This document shows positions 1 through 8,468 of a stretch of 64,000 nucleotides of DNA, one piece after another. How positions within the stretch are numbered: the first letter of the stretch is position 1; every line of letters begins with the position of its first letter. The stretch covers positions 17,821-81,820 of the forward strand of contig NZ_FQZB01000020.1 in NCBI RefSeq assembly GCF_900141845.1. Direction: 5' to 3'. This DNA is from Clostridium cavendishii DSM 21758 (GTDB lineage Bacteria > Bacillota > Clostridia > Clostridiales > Clostridiaceae). The notes under the pieces are model-generated. The model searched no databases. It worked only from the letters and a program-made list of their open reading frames with translations, and had not been told where the DNA came from. The translations under genes were made by a program, and so were the position numbers.

Positions 1-418
1 AATTTGTGTTTATTAATAATTGAATAATATCATCTTTATTATTATCAGACCTTTTAAAACTTAAAGACCTAAAATAATAATCTTCTATTTTCAAATCCTG
101 TATTTTATCAAAATCAGTTGTTTTTAATTCTGAACTATTTTCCATTATAAACTCATTTGCAAAATCATAAGACTTAATATTTCCTAAACTGTCTTTTGCA
201 ACAACTATTATTCTAGGATTTTGTTTTCCGCCTCCACCTTTTCCACCTTTTTTATGTTTAATCATTGTATCTTTATAATTCAAAAGTTCCTTATCTACAC
301 TTTCGTACTGATTACTAGATACAAACTTATAAATTATCAAACTAAAAATAGAAAATAAGACTATATAAATTATTATGTTTGTAGCTAATATAATAACTTT
401 TTTCTTATTACCCCTCAT
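1..418 (-). CDS. Sensor histidine kinase, N-terminal part (cut by window edge)
   Basis: This reading frame starts at an ATG at 418 and runs off the left edge. It overlaps the end of the response-regulator gene by 11 bases, the usual arrangement for a regulator-kinase pair. About 139 residues are visible: a basic N-terminus, one hydrophobic membrane segment (about residues 7-28), then an extracytoplasmic stretch that contains a short Lys/Gly-rich run (about residues 55-66). The kinase core (HAMP, H-box, ATPase) is not in the window, so the family assignment rests on gene order and topology. The stimulus cannot be told. Confidence 0.7.
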   Translation of the reverse strand, partial: MRGNKKKVIILATNIIIYIVLFSIFSLIIYKFVSSNQYESVDKELLNYKDTMIKHKKGGKGGGGKQNPRIIVVAKDSLGNIKSYDFANEFIMENSSELKTTDFDKIQDLKIEDYYFRSLSFKRSDNNKDDIIQLLINTN

Positions 419-1094
419 CTTGCACATCCTCTGATAAAATATACCCTACTCCCCTTATAGTTTTAATATATTTATCATAACCTTTAGTCTTAAGTACTTT
501 TCGCAAATTACTAGCATAAACCTCTACTACATTAACAGTAGTATCTGAATCAAATCCCCATATCCTATCAAAAATCTGTTCCTTTGTTAATATGACATCC
601 TTGTTATTTATTAAATATTCCATGAGGTCAAATTGTTTACCCTTTAAAACTATATTACTACCATCTATAGTCATACTTCTTTTTGTTATATCTAATTCAA
701 GCTCTAGAAACCTTATCTTGTTTTCCTTTAATATAGTTCCATTTCTCCTTAATATAGCTTCTATTCTAAGCAATAGCTCTTCTGAAAAAAATGGCTTTAT
801 TATATAATCATCTGCTCCAATCTTAAACCCTTTTATCTTATCATCAATTGAATCTTTTGCTGTTAAAAATAAAACTGGTGTAACTATTCCCTTTTCTCTT
901 ATAGATTTTAAAACTTCATATCCATCCATATTAGGCATCATTATATCTAAAATAATAACATCATATATATTTTGTAAAGCCAAATACAAGCCTTCTTCTC
1001 CATCACTAGCAAAGTCACATTCAAATAATCTTTTAATCGAATCTGCTATACTCTCTCTTAACAAATCATCATCTTCTACTATTAAAGCCCTCAT
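408..1094 (-). CDS. OmpR-family response regulator
   Basis: This is a two-domain regulator of 228 residues, normal for the OmpR/PhoB family. The receiver domain covers about residues 1-115, with the acidic pocket at D8-D10, the phospho-acceptor at D50 (motif LDIMMPNMDGYE) and the conserved Lys in IIKPF. A winged-helix DNA-binding domain fills about residues 125-222 and ends in the typical RGVGYIL. It is co-transcribed with, and overlaps, the kinase gene that starts at 418. It should act as a phosphorylation-dependent transcription factor; its targets are not evident. Confidence 0.93.
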   Translation of the reverse strand: MRALIVEDDDLLRESIADSIKRLFECDFASDGEEGLYLALQNIYDVIILDIMMPNMDGYEVLKSIREKGIVTPVLFLTAKDSIDDKIKGFKIGADDYIIKPFFSEELLLRIEAILRRNGTILKENKIRFLELELDITKRSMTIDGSNIVLKGKQFDLMEYLINNKDVILTKEQIFDRIWGFDSDTTVNVVEVYASNLRKVLKTKGYDKYIKTIRGVGYILSEDVQDEG

Positions 1095-1115
1095 TAAAAT
1101 ATCTCCTCATTAAAA

Positions 1116-1817
1116 TTATATATTCTTATTTTTCCTAGAAAACATAGCAAATACAATAATGTAAGTTACCAAAACAAATATTGCTACTGTTAAAACTACT
1201 AAATAATTCGGTATTGCTATCAATATAATATTTCTAAATTTTAAACCTATAACTACCATAATTCCTATCAAAGCTATATTTATAATCCACATTAAATAAA
1301 AACTTTTACTTTTTAAGATATTTCTTGATTGTTTTTTTTCATCTAGTCTTATAATCACTTTTATTATAATATATGCAAAAATAACACTTATTATCGTATT
1401 TAAAATTGGTACCAATGTAAATGAATAATTTGTTTGTTCTAAGTTATCTAATGTTATTATTTTTACATCTTTTAATTTTAAAATAACATCTAATGCTATA
1501 AAGAAAAAAGCCATACCTAATCCTATTTGAATAAATTCTTTTACATTTTTTAAAAAATATAATTTATTATCATCTTTATAAGATTTTATAACTTCATCAC
1601 AAAAAATCTTATAATCTCCGACTACTATATTTAAATCTTCTCCTCTTTCTTGTGCCCCTAGTAGGATATCTAAAATATCATTAACAGCTTCTTCTCCATC
1701 ATCCTGAGTAAGCTCACATTTTACATAAGCTATTATGTCTGTTACTAACTCACTATACTCTTTGTTTATTTTTTGACTATTTTTATAGTTTAATTTTATT
1801 AACTCCTTAGTTTTCAT
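1116..1817 (-). CDS. Membrane protein with N-terminal HAAS/DUF1048-like domain
   Basis: The start chosen is the ATG at 1817, which has GGGG nine bases upstream and lies one base after the stop of the PadR gene, so the two are translationally linked. The predicted protein has 233 residues. A soluble helical N-terminal region (about residues 1-85, rich in Asp/Glu around DILDILLGAQERGED) resembles the HAAS/DUF1048 domains found next to PadR regulators. Four hydrophobic segments follow (near residues 93-115, 135-155, 173-195 and 203-225). Such proteins are commonly encoded with PadR repressors; the biochemical role is unknown. The family call is from recognition and the topology is read by eye. 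Confidence 0.65.
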   Translation of the reverse strand: MKTKELIKLNYKNSQKINKEYSELVTDIIAYVKCELTQDDGEEAVNDILDILLGAQERGEDLNIVVGDYKIFCDEVIKSYKDDNKLYFLKNVKEFIQIGLGMAFFFIALDVILKLKDVKIITLDNLEQTNYSFTLVPILNTIISVIFAYIIIKVIIRLDEKKQSRNILKSKSFYLMWIINIALIGIMVVIGLKFRNIILIAIPNYLVVLTVAIFVLVTYIIVFAMFSRKNKNI

Positions 1818-1818
1818 A

Positions 1819-2157
1819 TTAAACGCCCCTTTCATAATCAATAAAAATTTTTTCCACAAACCCCTTAAATTCTATCCACACATCATAGAATTCCTCTAGA
1901 TCTTTTTCCCCAAGCTCTGTTAATAAATAATACTTTCTCATAGGTCCAAAAGGTGATTCCTTCTTTATTGATTTTAATAACCCCTTCTTTTCTATTCTTG
2001 TAAGAAGAGGATATATAGTACCTTCTGTACATTGGCCAAACCCATACTCTCTAAGTTCAGTAACTATCTCGTATCCATACGCCTCGCCTTTATGCTTTAT
2101 TATTTTTAATATGCATCCTTCCAAAACACCCTTTAGTAATTGTGATTTATCATTCAT
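1819..2157 (-). CDS. PadR-family transcriptional regulator
   Basis: This small winged-helix repressor has 112 residues if it starts at the ATG at 2157, which has GGAGG at 2162-2166 just upstream. The in-frame ATG at 2169 overlaps that Shine-Dalgarno and is unlikely to be used. The pattern LLKGVLEGCILKIIK...GYEIVTEL followed by EGTIYPLLTRIEKKGLL is diagnostic of the PadR N-terminal domain. It is the first gene of a two-gene operon with the membrane protein downstream. A strong promoter and two identical 12-bp boxes lie upstream, which suggests autoregulation. The ligand is unknown. Confidence 0.9.
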   Translation of the reverse strand: MNDKSQLLKGVLEGCILKIIKHKGEAYGYEIVTELREYGFGQCTEGTIYPLLTRIEKKGLLKSIKKESPFGPMRKYYLLTELGEKDLEEFYDVWIEFKGFVEKIFIDYERGV

Positions 2158-2179
2158 ACTTACCTCCATACTTTGTTTA

Positions 2180-2282
2180 ACATAGTAGTTGTTTTAAAAA
2201 TTAAACTAGCTTATTATTAGCTAGTTATTATGTTATACATAGTAGTTGATTTTAGTATAATATCAAGAAATCGTTATGTCAA
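2180..2282 (-). promoter_or_regulatory. Promoter and repeated operator-like boxes of the PadR operon
   Basis: On the minus strand there is a consensus -35 TTGACA (2277-2282), a 17-base spacer and -10 TATACT (2254-2259). The box ACATAGTAGTTG (plus-strand reading) occurs at 2237-2248, covering the expected transcription start, and again at 2180-2191 just upstream of the ribosome site. Between them is the inverted repeat AACTAGCT (2204-2211) / AGCTAGTT (2219-2226). The placement fits autorepression by the PadR protein, which is inferred. Confidence 0.7.
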
Positions 2283-2449
2283 TATTCTCTAAACAACTTA
2301 TTTTTAATTTTTCATTTGAAAATCAAACTCATTTGTTGTAAAATAAAAACTGTTTGTACAACTAAAATATTTATAATATAATTTTCTTAATTTCATTGTA
2401 ACCATTTTCTACTTATTTAAAATATATATTTTTAAGGGGATAAAGTATT

Positions 2450-3910
2450 ATGTTCAAAAATCAAAAAATAGCTAAAACCATTGAAGAAATTGAAAGCAAT
2501 TTTAATTCTAATAATTTAGAAGGTCTTAAAAAGATTAACAAATTTAGCTCTAATAAATCAATAAAATTATCAGCTAATGTTATGAAAATTTTCAGAAGTA
2601 TTTCACCTAAAATAACCAAACTAACAAAAGGAATTTTAGGTGTAGCTATTAAAGTAAGCACATTCAATGTACAACTATTACATTTTTCTAAAGAATTAGA
2701 AAACTTATCTACAGAGTTAGAAAAAAACTCTGAAAACCTTTTTGATTCTATAGAAGAAACTAATAACAGTATGTCTGAAATATCTACAGTAATGTATAAA
2801 TCAGCAAATGAAATATCAAATGTATCACAAATGGCCAATTCAATATTTGATGACATAGATAAAAATGATGGCATTTTAAATGAAATTAGTTCTATAAATT
2901 CTGATCTTTCTAATAATGCAAAATCTATAGAAGAAGATACTACTAATTTAAATAAGATAATAAATGAAATGAGAACTATAGTAAGTGGTATAGAAAGTGT
3001 CGCTTCTAATACAAACTTATTAGCCTTAAATGCTAGTATAGAAGCAGCAAGGGCTGGCGAACATGGTAAAGGTTTTGCAATAGTCGCAGAAGAAGTTAGA
3101 AAACTTTCTGAGACTACTACTGAGCAATTAAACACGATGAAAAAATTTATGGAAACTATAGAGACAGCTTCACTTAAGAGTCTGGATAGTGTTTCCTTTA
3201 CCTTAAAAAATATTGACTCCATTAATGAAAAAAGTTCTAACTTAAAGACTTCATTTTCAAAATCAAAAAATGATATTACATATGTTATAAATGGTGTTCA
3301 AGAAATTGCAACAAAATCTGAGGAAATTGCAGCCTCAAGCGAAGAAATTTCTGCAGTAATGGATCTTATTAATAAAAATGCTGAAAACACCGTTGAAGCG
3401 TCTAAAAAGATTAGGGATAAATCTATTCTAGCTAAAAATATAGGTAATGATATAGGTGAAATAGAGTTAGAAATATCCGATTTGGCTAAATTAAGTGGTG
3501 AAATAACTAAGGAAGAATATTTAAAAGTTTCAAAAGAAGACTTTCTTACAAATCTAGATAAAGCAATAGTTGCCCATACAAACTGGGTTGATAATTTACT
3601 ATCTATGTCAAATGAAATGAAACTTAAACCAATTCAAATAAATGGACATCGTTGCGGATTTGGTCATTTTTATAATATCGTAAAACCTACTCACCCTCAA
3701 ATAAAAGAAATTTGGGATAAAATAGATAGTATTCATCTAGATTTACATAATATAGGTGCTTTAGTAGAGGATAATATTAAAAATAACCAAGCCTCACAAG
3801 CACAAGAGAATAGCAAAAAAGCTAAGGGAAAATCTATCCAAATTATAACTATGTTAAACTCTATGAAAAATATTGCTATAAATTTAGGGGAAACTGAAAC
3901 TATATTTTAA
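2450..3910 (+). CDS. Soluble methyl-accepting chemotaxis protein with C-terminal CZB zinc domain
   Basis: This chemoreceptor of 486 residues has no clear transmembrane segment. The signalling hairpin tip is recognisable (NTNLLALNASIEAARAGE followed by GFAIVAEEVRKLSE, about residues 187-222), flanked by long coiled-coil helices. The C-terminal ~110 residues match the chemoreceptor zinc-binding (CZB) domain: AHTNW with H376, a CGFGHFY motif with C402, and IHLDLH with H429 and H433, the three-His/one-Cys zinc set of that family. CZB receptors sense zinc or hypochlorite-type oxidants in other bacteria. No other chemotaxis gene is nearby. AAGGGG lies 10 bases before the ATG. Confidence 0.9.
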   Translation: MFKNQKIAKTIEEIESNFNSNNLEGLKKINKFSSNKSIKLSANVMKIFRSISPKITKLTKGILGVAIKVSTFNVQLLHFSKELENLSTELEKNSENLFDSIEETNNSMSEISTVMYKSANEISNVSQMANSIFDDIDKNDGILNEISSINSDLSNNAKSIEEDTTNLNKIINEMRTIVSGIESVASNTNLLALNASIEAARAGEHGKGFAIVAEEVRKLSETTTEQLNTMKKFMETIETASLKSLDSVSFTLKNIDSINEKSSNLKTSFSKSKNDITYVINGVQEIATKSEEIAASSEEISAVMDLINKNAENTVEASKKIRDKSILAKNIGNDIGEIELEISDLAKLSGEITKEEYLKVSKEDFLTNLDKAIVAHTNWVDNLLSMSNEMKLKPIQINGHRCGFGHFYNIVKPTHPQIKEIWDKIDSIHLDLHNIGALVEDNIKNNQASQAQENSKKAKGKSIQIITMLNSMKNIAINLGETETIF

Positions 3911-3916
3911 TTTGAA

Positions 3917-3946
3917 AAGCAGGTGAATTTGAGCCATCACCTGCTT
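3917..3946. terminator. Bidirectional terminator hairpin between convergent genes
   Basis: A perfect 10-bp stem, AAGCAGGTGA / TCACCTGCTT, has a 10-base loop and lies between the ends of the chemoreceptor gene and the convergent anti-sigma gene. T-rich sequence follows on both strands. Confidence 0.8.
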
Positions 3947-3953
3947 TCTAAAT

Positions 3954-5585
3954 TTATTTTACATCAATTATAATTTGATTTTTTCTATCTAAGCTATCCT
4001 TCTCCTCTTGTTCTAACCAAACTTTATACTCTTTACCTTTTTCTAATTTAAAAGTATATTTAACATCTTCATACTTTCCAATTTCTTCATTACTAAGAGA
4101 CCTTTTATCTCTTATGACATCATCATTTTGCTCATAAAAGTTTTTATCTATTTTTTCTTCTAAACTCCTATTTGGAGGTACTAATAAAATCTCATATCCT
4201 CTTCTATAATTCTTAAACTCACCCTTATAATCCACTCTTAATGTTAATGTATTATCTTTATTTTCTACAGATTTAATCAACATACTCATATTTTCGCCCT
4301 GTCTAAACTCTGCTCCAGCTTTAAAATCACTAATAGGCACTTCTATATACTTATCTTTAAAGATCTGTTCTTTTTGTTTAATATCATTATCTCCATATGC
4401 TCTAACATTGTTTCTTGGAATAAATGTGATCTTTTTAGGTGTTTCTTTAAATCCTTTATATAAATCTATATTTTTACCATTGCTTCCTGAACCACTTAAT
4501 GGTATTGCCATTTCTCCTTTTTCATTTAGGAAATACCCCATTTGAAATCCAGTCATTTTATCTTCTACTTTTCTAAGTTTATAGTATTTTTCTATTAATT
4601 CTTGATTTTCCTTTGTGTTATCAATTTTTTCTATAATACTATTAATTCTTTCTATAGACATTTGATGTGGATCTACTTTTTCATCTTTAAATTTACTTTC
4701 TATTTTCTTTTTTGCCTCTTCTAAATCTGCAAAAACTCTTGTATCCTTAGTAGCTAATACCTTCATTTCTATTGGTGTTATTATAATTTTATCCAACGTA
4801 TATTTATATCCTTCCACATCATATTCATGATTTACATTTATAACCTTAGTATCACCCATTAACTTTTCTTTTGATGTTTTAAACTTAAAGTTCCAAGGTC
4901 CCTTATTATATTTACCATCATGAAGATGTATTTCATTTATAGTCCAATCTATATTTATATCTTTATCAAGTTTTAAATCAGAAATATCATAATTATTTAT
5001 TACTGCATATTTTTGCCCTCCATCTTTTATATCCTCTATCTTAACATCATCAATACGATCCTCATTATCTTTTCTCCAATCGGTTTTGTCTCTTTTCATT
5101 ATTTCTTTTCCGTTTATTTTCAATGAAGTATTTCTCATTTGAACACCCCACTGTAACTTTTCCTTACTTGTTACTGTATAAATGAACTTTAAACTCGATT
5201 CATCATATATAACACTTTCTAAACTTACTTCCATATTGTTTTTATTCTGAACTATATTTTTATTATCAGCATATTTTCCCATATTACTATTAAAACTATA
5301 TGCATTGTTTAAGTATTTAACTAGTGATCCTATACCTGGTATATTTTCCGCAAATGCAGGATTAATTGTTGCAAATCCTAAAAATCCAAAAATCAAACCT
5401 GCTGCTAAAGCGGTTCTTTTTACTATCTTTTTCTTTGAGTATAATTTCTTTTTTTCTACTTTTATATCTGTTTTTTCAATAATTTCATATGCATTTTTAA
5501 GTTTCAAATCTATAGACTCAGGGATTTTTATATCTTCGTTATTTACTTTATCCTTTATAATCTTATCTATTAATTTATCTTCCAT
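3954..5585 (-). CDS. DUF4179 anti-sigma-factor-like membrane protein
   Basis: The protein has 543 residues. A cytoplasmic N-terminus of about 50 residues is followed by one membrane segment (about residues 53-75) and the DUF4179 signature NPAFAENIPGIGSLVKYL just outside the membrane. The rest is a large extracytoplasmic region. The gene follows an ECF sigma factor with a two-base gap, the standard layout for a sigma/anti-sigma pair, so the short N-terminus is expected to hold the sigma factor inactive. GGAGGAG precedes the ATG at 5585. A paralogue with the same architecture is at 6305-7771. The inducing signal is unknown. Confidence 0.8.
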   Translation of the reverse strand: MEDKLIDKIIKDKVNNEDIKIPESIDLKLKNAYEIIEKTDIKVEKKKLYSKKKIVKRTALAAGLIFGFLGFATINPAFAENIPGIGSLVKYLNNAYSFNSNMGKYADNKNIVQNKNNMEVSLESVIYDESSLKFIYTVTSKEKLQWGVQMRNTSLKINGKEIMKRDKTDWRKDNEDRIDDVKIEDIKDGGQKYAVINNYDISDLKLDKDINIDWTINEIHLHDGKYNKGPWNFKFKTSKEKLMGDTKVINVNHEYDVEGYKYTLDKIIITPIEMKVLATKDTRVFADLEEAKKKIESKFKDEKVDPHQMSIERINSIIEKIDNTKENQELIEKYYKLRKVEDKMTGFQMGYFLNEKGEMAIPLSGSGSNGKNIDLYKGFKETPKKITFIPRNNVRAYGDNDIKQKEQIFKDKYIEVPISDFKAGAEFRQGENMSMLIKSVENKDNTLTLRVDYKGEFKNYRRGYEILLVPPNRSLEEKIDKNFYEQNDDVIRDKRSLSNEEIGKYEDVKYTFKLEKGKEYKVWLEQEEKDSLDRKNQIIIDVK

Positions 5586-5587
5586 AA

Positions 5588-6151
5588 CTATCTCTCCTCC
5601 CTTAATAGATTGAATAATTTTTTTCTTGCCCTAGATAATCTCGACTTAACCGTACCTTCTGGTATATCTAAGGTATTACTTATATCATTAATATTTAAAT
5701 CATTATAATAATAAAGTATCACTACGTCCCTAAACTCTTCATCTAAGCTCTTGATAGCCTTTCTTACATGCTCAGTTTCAACTTTATATTCATCAGTATA
5801 ACTTGCATTTACAATAGCCTCTTCCGTGACTATATATTTCCCTTTACTTTTTAATATGTTGTGACATTCATTTACCATTATTTTTAATAACCAACCTTTA
5901 AAACTATTTCTATTTTTAAGCTTTCCTATATTCTTAAAAGCTTTCACTACAGTTTCCTGCATGGCATCTCCTACATCTTCATCACAACTTAAAAGACCTC
6001 TTCCTATCTTATACATATCTAATTTGTATTTTTCAATAAGGTTTATAAACGCTGTTTTATCTCCATTAATAGCTAAAGTAATCTCATCTATTATTAAATC
6101 ATCATTTTTCATACTTTCTTCCTCGTAGTACATATTTTTTACATACTCCAT
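5588..6151 (-). CDS. ECF-type RNA polymerase sigma factor
   Basis: This sigma-70 family protein of 187 residues has only regions 2 and 4. Region 2 includes DMYKIGRGLLSCDEDVGDAM and the SFKGWLLKIMVNECHN segment. Region 4 has the helix-turn-helix sequence ILYYYNDLNINDISNTLDIP followed by GTVKSRLSRARKKL. The start at 6151 is supported by AAAGGAGTG seven bases upstream. It is the first gene of a two-gene operon with a DUF4179 anti-sigma. A probable autoregulatory ECF promoter lies at 6183-6208. Confidence 0.93.
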   Translation of the reverse strand: MEYVKNMYYEEESMKNDDLIIDEITLAINGDKTAFINLIEKYKLDMYKIGRGLLSCDEDVGDAMQETVVKAFKNIGKLKNRNSFKGWLLKIMVNECHNILKSKGKYIVTEEAIVNASYTDEYKVETEHVRKAIKSLDEEFRDVVILYYYNDLNINDISNTLDIPEGTVKSRLSRARKKLFNLLREER

Positions 6152-6182
6152 ATCATCACTCCTTTGCCATATTCATCTATAA

Positions 6183-6208
6183 GACATAAGAAAATGATTT
6201 TTGGTTCC
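6183..6208 (-). promoter_or_regulatory. Putative ECF-sigma autoregulated promoter
   Basis: On the minus strand GGAACC (6203-6208) is followed after 17 bases by GTCTTATA, whose GTC is at 6183-6185. AAC-containing -35 and GTC-containing -10 elements are typical of ECF promoters. The same AAC-N18-GTCT spacing occurs in front of the second sigma gene. Confidence 0.5.
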
Positions 6209-6304
6209 CACTTTTTATTAAATTATATCTTAATTTAATAAACAAAAAAAAGAATTAAACAAAATCCTGCTAGAATCTGTCTAACTCTTTTCAATTTAAC
6301 AAAT

Positions 6305-7771
6305 TTATTTTAAATTTATATCAAGCTTATATTTATCATCAACAACAGGATCTTTTATCATTGGTAATGCTATTTTATACTTTTTCTTATTATCTATAGG
6401 TGATAGTTTTATACTTACTATATTATTCTTAGTATCTTCTAAAATAGCTGCTTCTCCATCCTCAGCTCTCTCCACATCATTAAAATCCTCATCTAATAAA
6501 ACAACTGAATTAACAAAGTCATATTTATAATATCCTTCAAGTTTAAATGTTAATTTTGTATATTTATCTGTTGAATCTATTCCTTTTATTATAGCTTTAC
6601 TCTTATCTCCCAGAACTATTTCTTGATTAATAAGTTCGTTTAACGGTTTAAAGTCTTTATTTTTGTCTATCTTGTATATATGAGTTACTTCATTATAAGC
6701 GTATCCATCCTTTTTTTCCTTATCTGTAGCAGGTCTGGATTTTTGTACAATCTCTTGGGGAGTATTTTTAAAATCATTATTATTTATAGTACATTGTAAT
6801 ATGTCATAAGATATATTATTAACTTCTTTTCCTCGGGTTCCCCACGTATTAAATAAAGGTATTAGTGTTATTCTTTTAAAATCTTTTACATCACTTAATA
6901 TTGATAGTTTAATATCATACTCCTTATCAGTAGAACATGAAGAGTTTTGTCTAGTTATTAAAATATTTCCTTTTTCATCTAATACTAAATAATCTTCTAT
7001 CCCTGTTCTTTTACTATTATTAACTTCATCATAGGTACCTTTTATATTAATACTATTACCTAGTGAACTAACTACTATATTTTGTACCTCTAAAGTACTA
7101 TTAGGTATTTTTATTTTTTTATTTATATTTATAACTTTAGAGTTTGTTTCCTTATTTTTGTTTACTTTAAATTTAAAATCCCATTTACCTTTTTTATCTC
7201 CAACATATGCTATATTCCAATCAAGATTTATGTCTTTATCTATTTTTAAATCAGATATATTAGCATAAGTTACTACCATTAAACTTCCATCTTCAAGTTT
7301 TTTTTGTTTATCACTATGAGTATTAACCTCTTGATTGTTTAACTTCATACTACTCATTATTCCTTCATCTTGTTTTAAATCTTTTCCTTCTATTAAAGCT
7401 GTTATTGCTAAAGAATTATCATCTATTGTAACTTGATCAACATTTATTTTTATTCCATTATCTTCAACTGTTTGATTAATATTAGTAGCGTATTTTTCAA
7501 ACTTATCAATAGGCTCTCCCATATTTCCATGTGTAATTTGCTTAAATATAGAACCTATACCTGGTAAAGCCTCAACTAATTGTGGGTTAGTAAACCCAAT
7601 AACTGAAATCATAGCTACTGCAATTCCAGATACTGCCACTATCTTTTTATATTTAAACTTTCCCTTTCTTTTAATTTTTTCTTCCTTTCCTCTTTTAATT
7701 CCCTTTTCTATAGCAAGGTTTATTTCACTTGGAATCTCTATACTTTTTTTAAAGTCATCTATATTATTCAT
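6305..7771 (-). CDS. DUF4179 anti-sigma-factor-like membrane protein (second copy)
   Basis: The protein has 488 residues and the same layout as the product of 3954-5585: a basic cytoplasmic N-terminus, one membrane segment (about residues 46-62), the DUF4179 signature NPQLVEALPGIGSIFKQIT, and a large extracytoplasmic part. It starts two bases after the stop of its sigma gene. The two proteins are clearly paralogous but have diverged strongly outside the membrane-proximal domain. The role as regulator of the adjacent sigma factor is inferred from gene order and family. Confidence 0.78.
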   Translation of the reverse strand: MNNIDDFKKSIEIPSEINLAIEKGIKRGKEEKIKRKGKFKYKKIVAVSGIAVAMISVIGFTNPQLVEALPGIGSIFKQITHGNMGEPIDKFEKYATNINQTVEDNGIKINVDQVTIDDNSLAITALIEGKDLKQDEGIMSSMKLNNQEVNTHSDKQKKLEDGSLMVVTYANISDLKIDKDINLDWNIAYVGDKKGKWDFKFKVNKNKETNSKVININKKIKIPNSTLEVQNIVVSSLGNSINIKGTYDEVNNSKRTGIEDYLVLDEKGNILITRQNSSCSTDKEYDIKLSILSDVKDFKRITLIPLFNTWGTRGKEVNNISYDILQCTINNNDFKNTPQEIVQKSRPATDKEKKDGYAYNEVTHIYKIDKNKDFKPLNELINQEIVLGDKSKAIIKGIDSTDKYTKLTFKLEGYYKYDFVNSVVLLDEDFNDVERAEDGEAAILEDTKNNIVSIKLSPIDNKKKYKIALPMIKDPVVDDKYKLDINLK

Positions 7772-7773
7772 AA

Positions 7774-8295
7774 CTATATAATCTCCTCCCCTAAAAATAC
7801 TCTAAGTTTACTTAATCCCTTATTCAAATGAGTTTTTACAGTACCTACTGGACAATCCAAAACTTCTGCAATTTCATTTATAGTTAAATCCTTAAAGTAT
7901 TTTAGGATTATTACGTTTTTATATCTATCATCTAGACCATCTATAGCATTAAGCAAATCTAATTTTGTATCACTATTTGAATCTGATACAAACTCATCAT
8001 TTTCTTTCATATTATCTACCAATAAAATTACTTTTCCATTTTTTCTTATGAGATTTATAGCATTATTTATTAGTATTCTAGTTATCCACGTATTAAAATA
8101 TTTAGGTTCTTTAAGTTTATCTATAGATATATAAGCTTTATAAACTGTTTCTTGTAATATATCTAATGCATCCTCTTTATTTTTCACATAGGCAAAAGCT
8201 GTCCTATATAAACTCTCTTTATTTATTTCCATCAAGTAGCTAAATGCTTTGTCATCACCTTTAATAGCTGCTTTCACATATTTCTCTATACTCAT
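7774..8295 (-). CDS. ECF-type RNA polymerase sigma factor (second copy)
   Basis: This ECF sigma factor of 173 residues has region 2 (ESLYRTAFAYVKNKEDALDI) and region 4 (ILKYFKDLTINEIAEVLDCP then GTVKTHLNKGLSKL). AAGGAG stands about eight bases before the ATG. It forms an operon with the DUF4179 gene downstream. It lies directly upstream of, and in the same direction as, the other sigma/anti-sigma pair, which suggests tandem duplication and divergence. Confidence 0.93.
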   Translation of the reverse strand: MSIEKYVKAAIKGDDKAFSYLMEINKESLYRTAFAYVKNKEDALDILQETVYKAYISIDKLKEPKYFNTWITRILINNAINLIRKNGKVILLVDNMKENDEFVSDSNSDTKLDLLNAIDGLDDRYKNVIILKYFKDLTINEIAEVLDCPVGTVKTHLNKGLSKLRVFLGEEII

Positions 8296-8361
8296 AAAAT
8301 TCTCCTTAACTTAAAATCTAGATTTTTTAAAATCACTAGTAATTTTTTCTTACACTTATTA

Positions 8362-8385
8362 GACAACTGAAAAATCTAAACTGTT
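8362..8385 (-). promoter_or_regulatory. Putative ECF-sigma autoregulated promoter (second module)
   Basis: On the minus strand AAC (8383-8385) is followed after 18 bases by GTCTAATA (GTC at 8362-8364), matching the spacing and -10 of the element at 6183-6208. The -35 flank is AT-rich and a weaker match. Confidence 0.4.
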
Positions 8386-8392
8386 TTACTTT

Positions 8393-8449
8393 TATACAAA
8401 AAAAATACCCTTTCCAAATTATTTTTATTATAACTTAAAAAGGATATTT
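8393..8449 (-). terminator. Terminator of the first ABC transporter operon
   Basis: The minus-strand transcript folds AAATATCCTTT with AAAGGGTATTT (plus-strand arms 8439-8449 and 8403-8413, one G-U pair), followed by a run of eight or more T. Confidence 0.75.
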
Positions 8450-8468
8450 CTATATTTTAAATTTTATA

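Noticed and set aside
2461..3222. A 253-codon open frame on the minus strand inside the chemoreceptor gene
   Set aside because: It is antisense to a well-supported gene, has no ribosome site and the hydrophobic/Ser-rich product is a typical shadow of a coiled-coil coding sequence.
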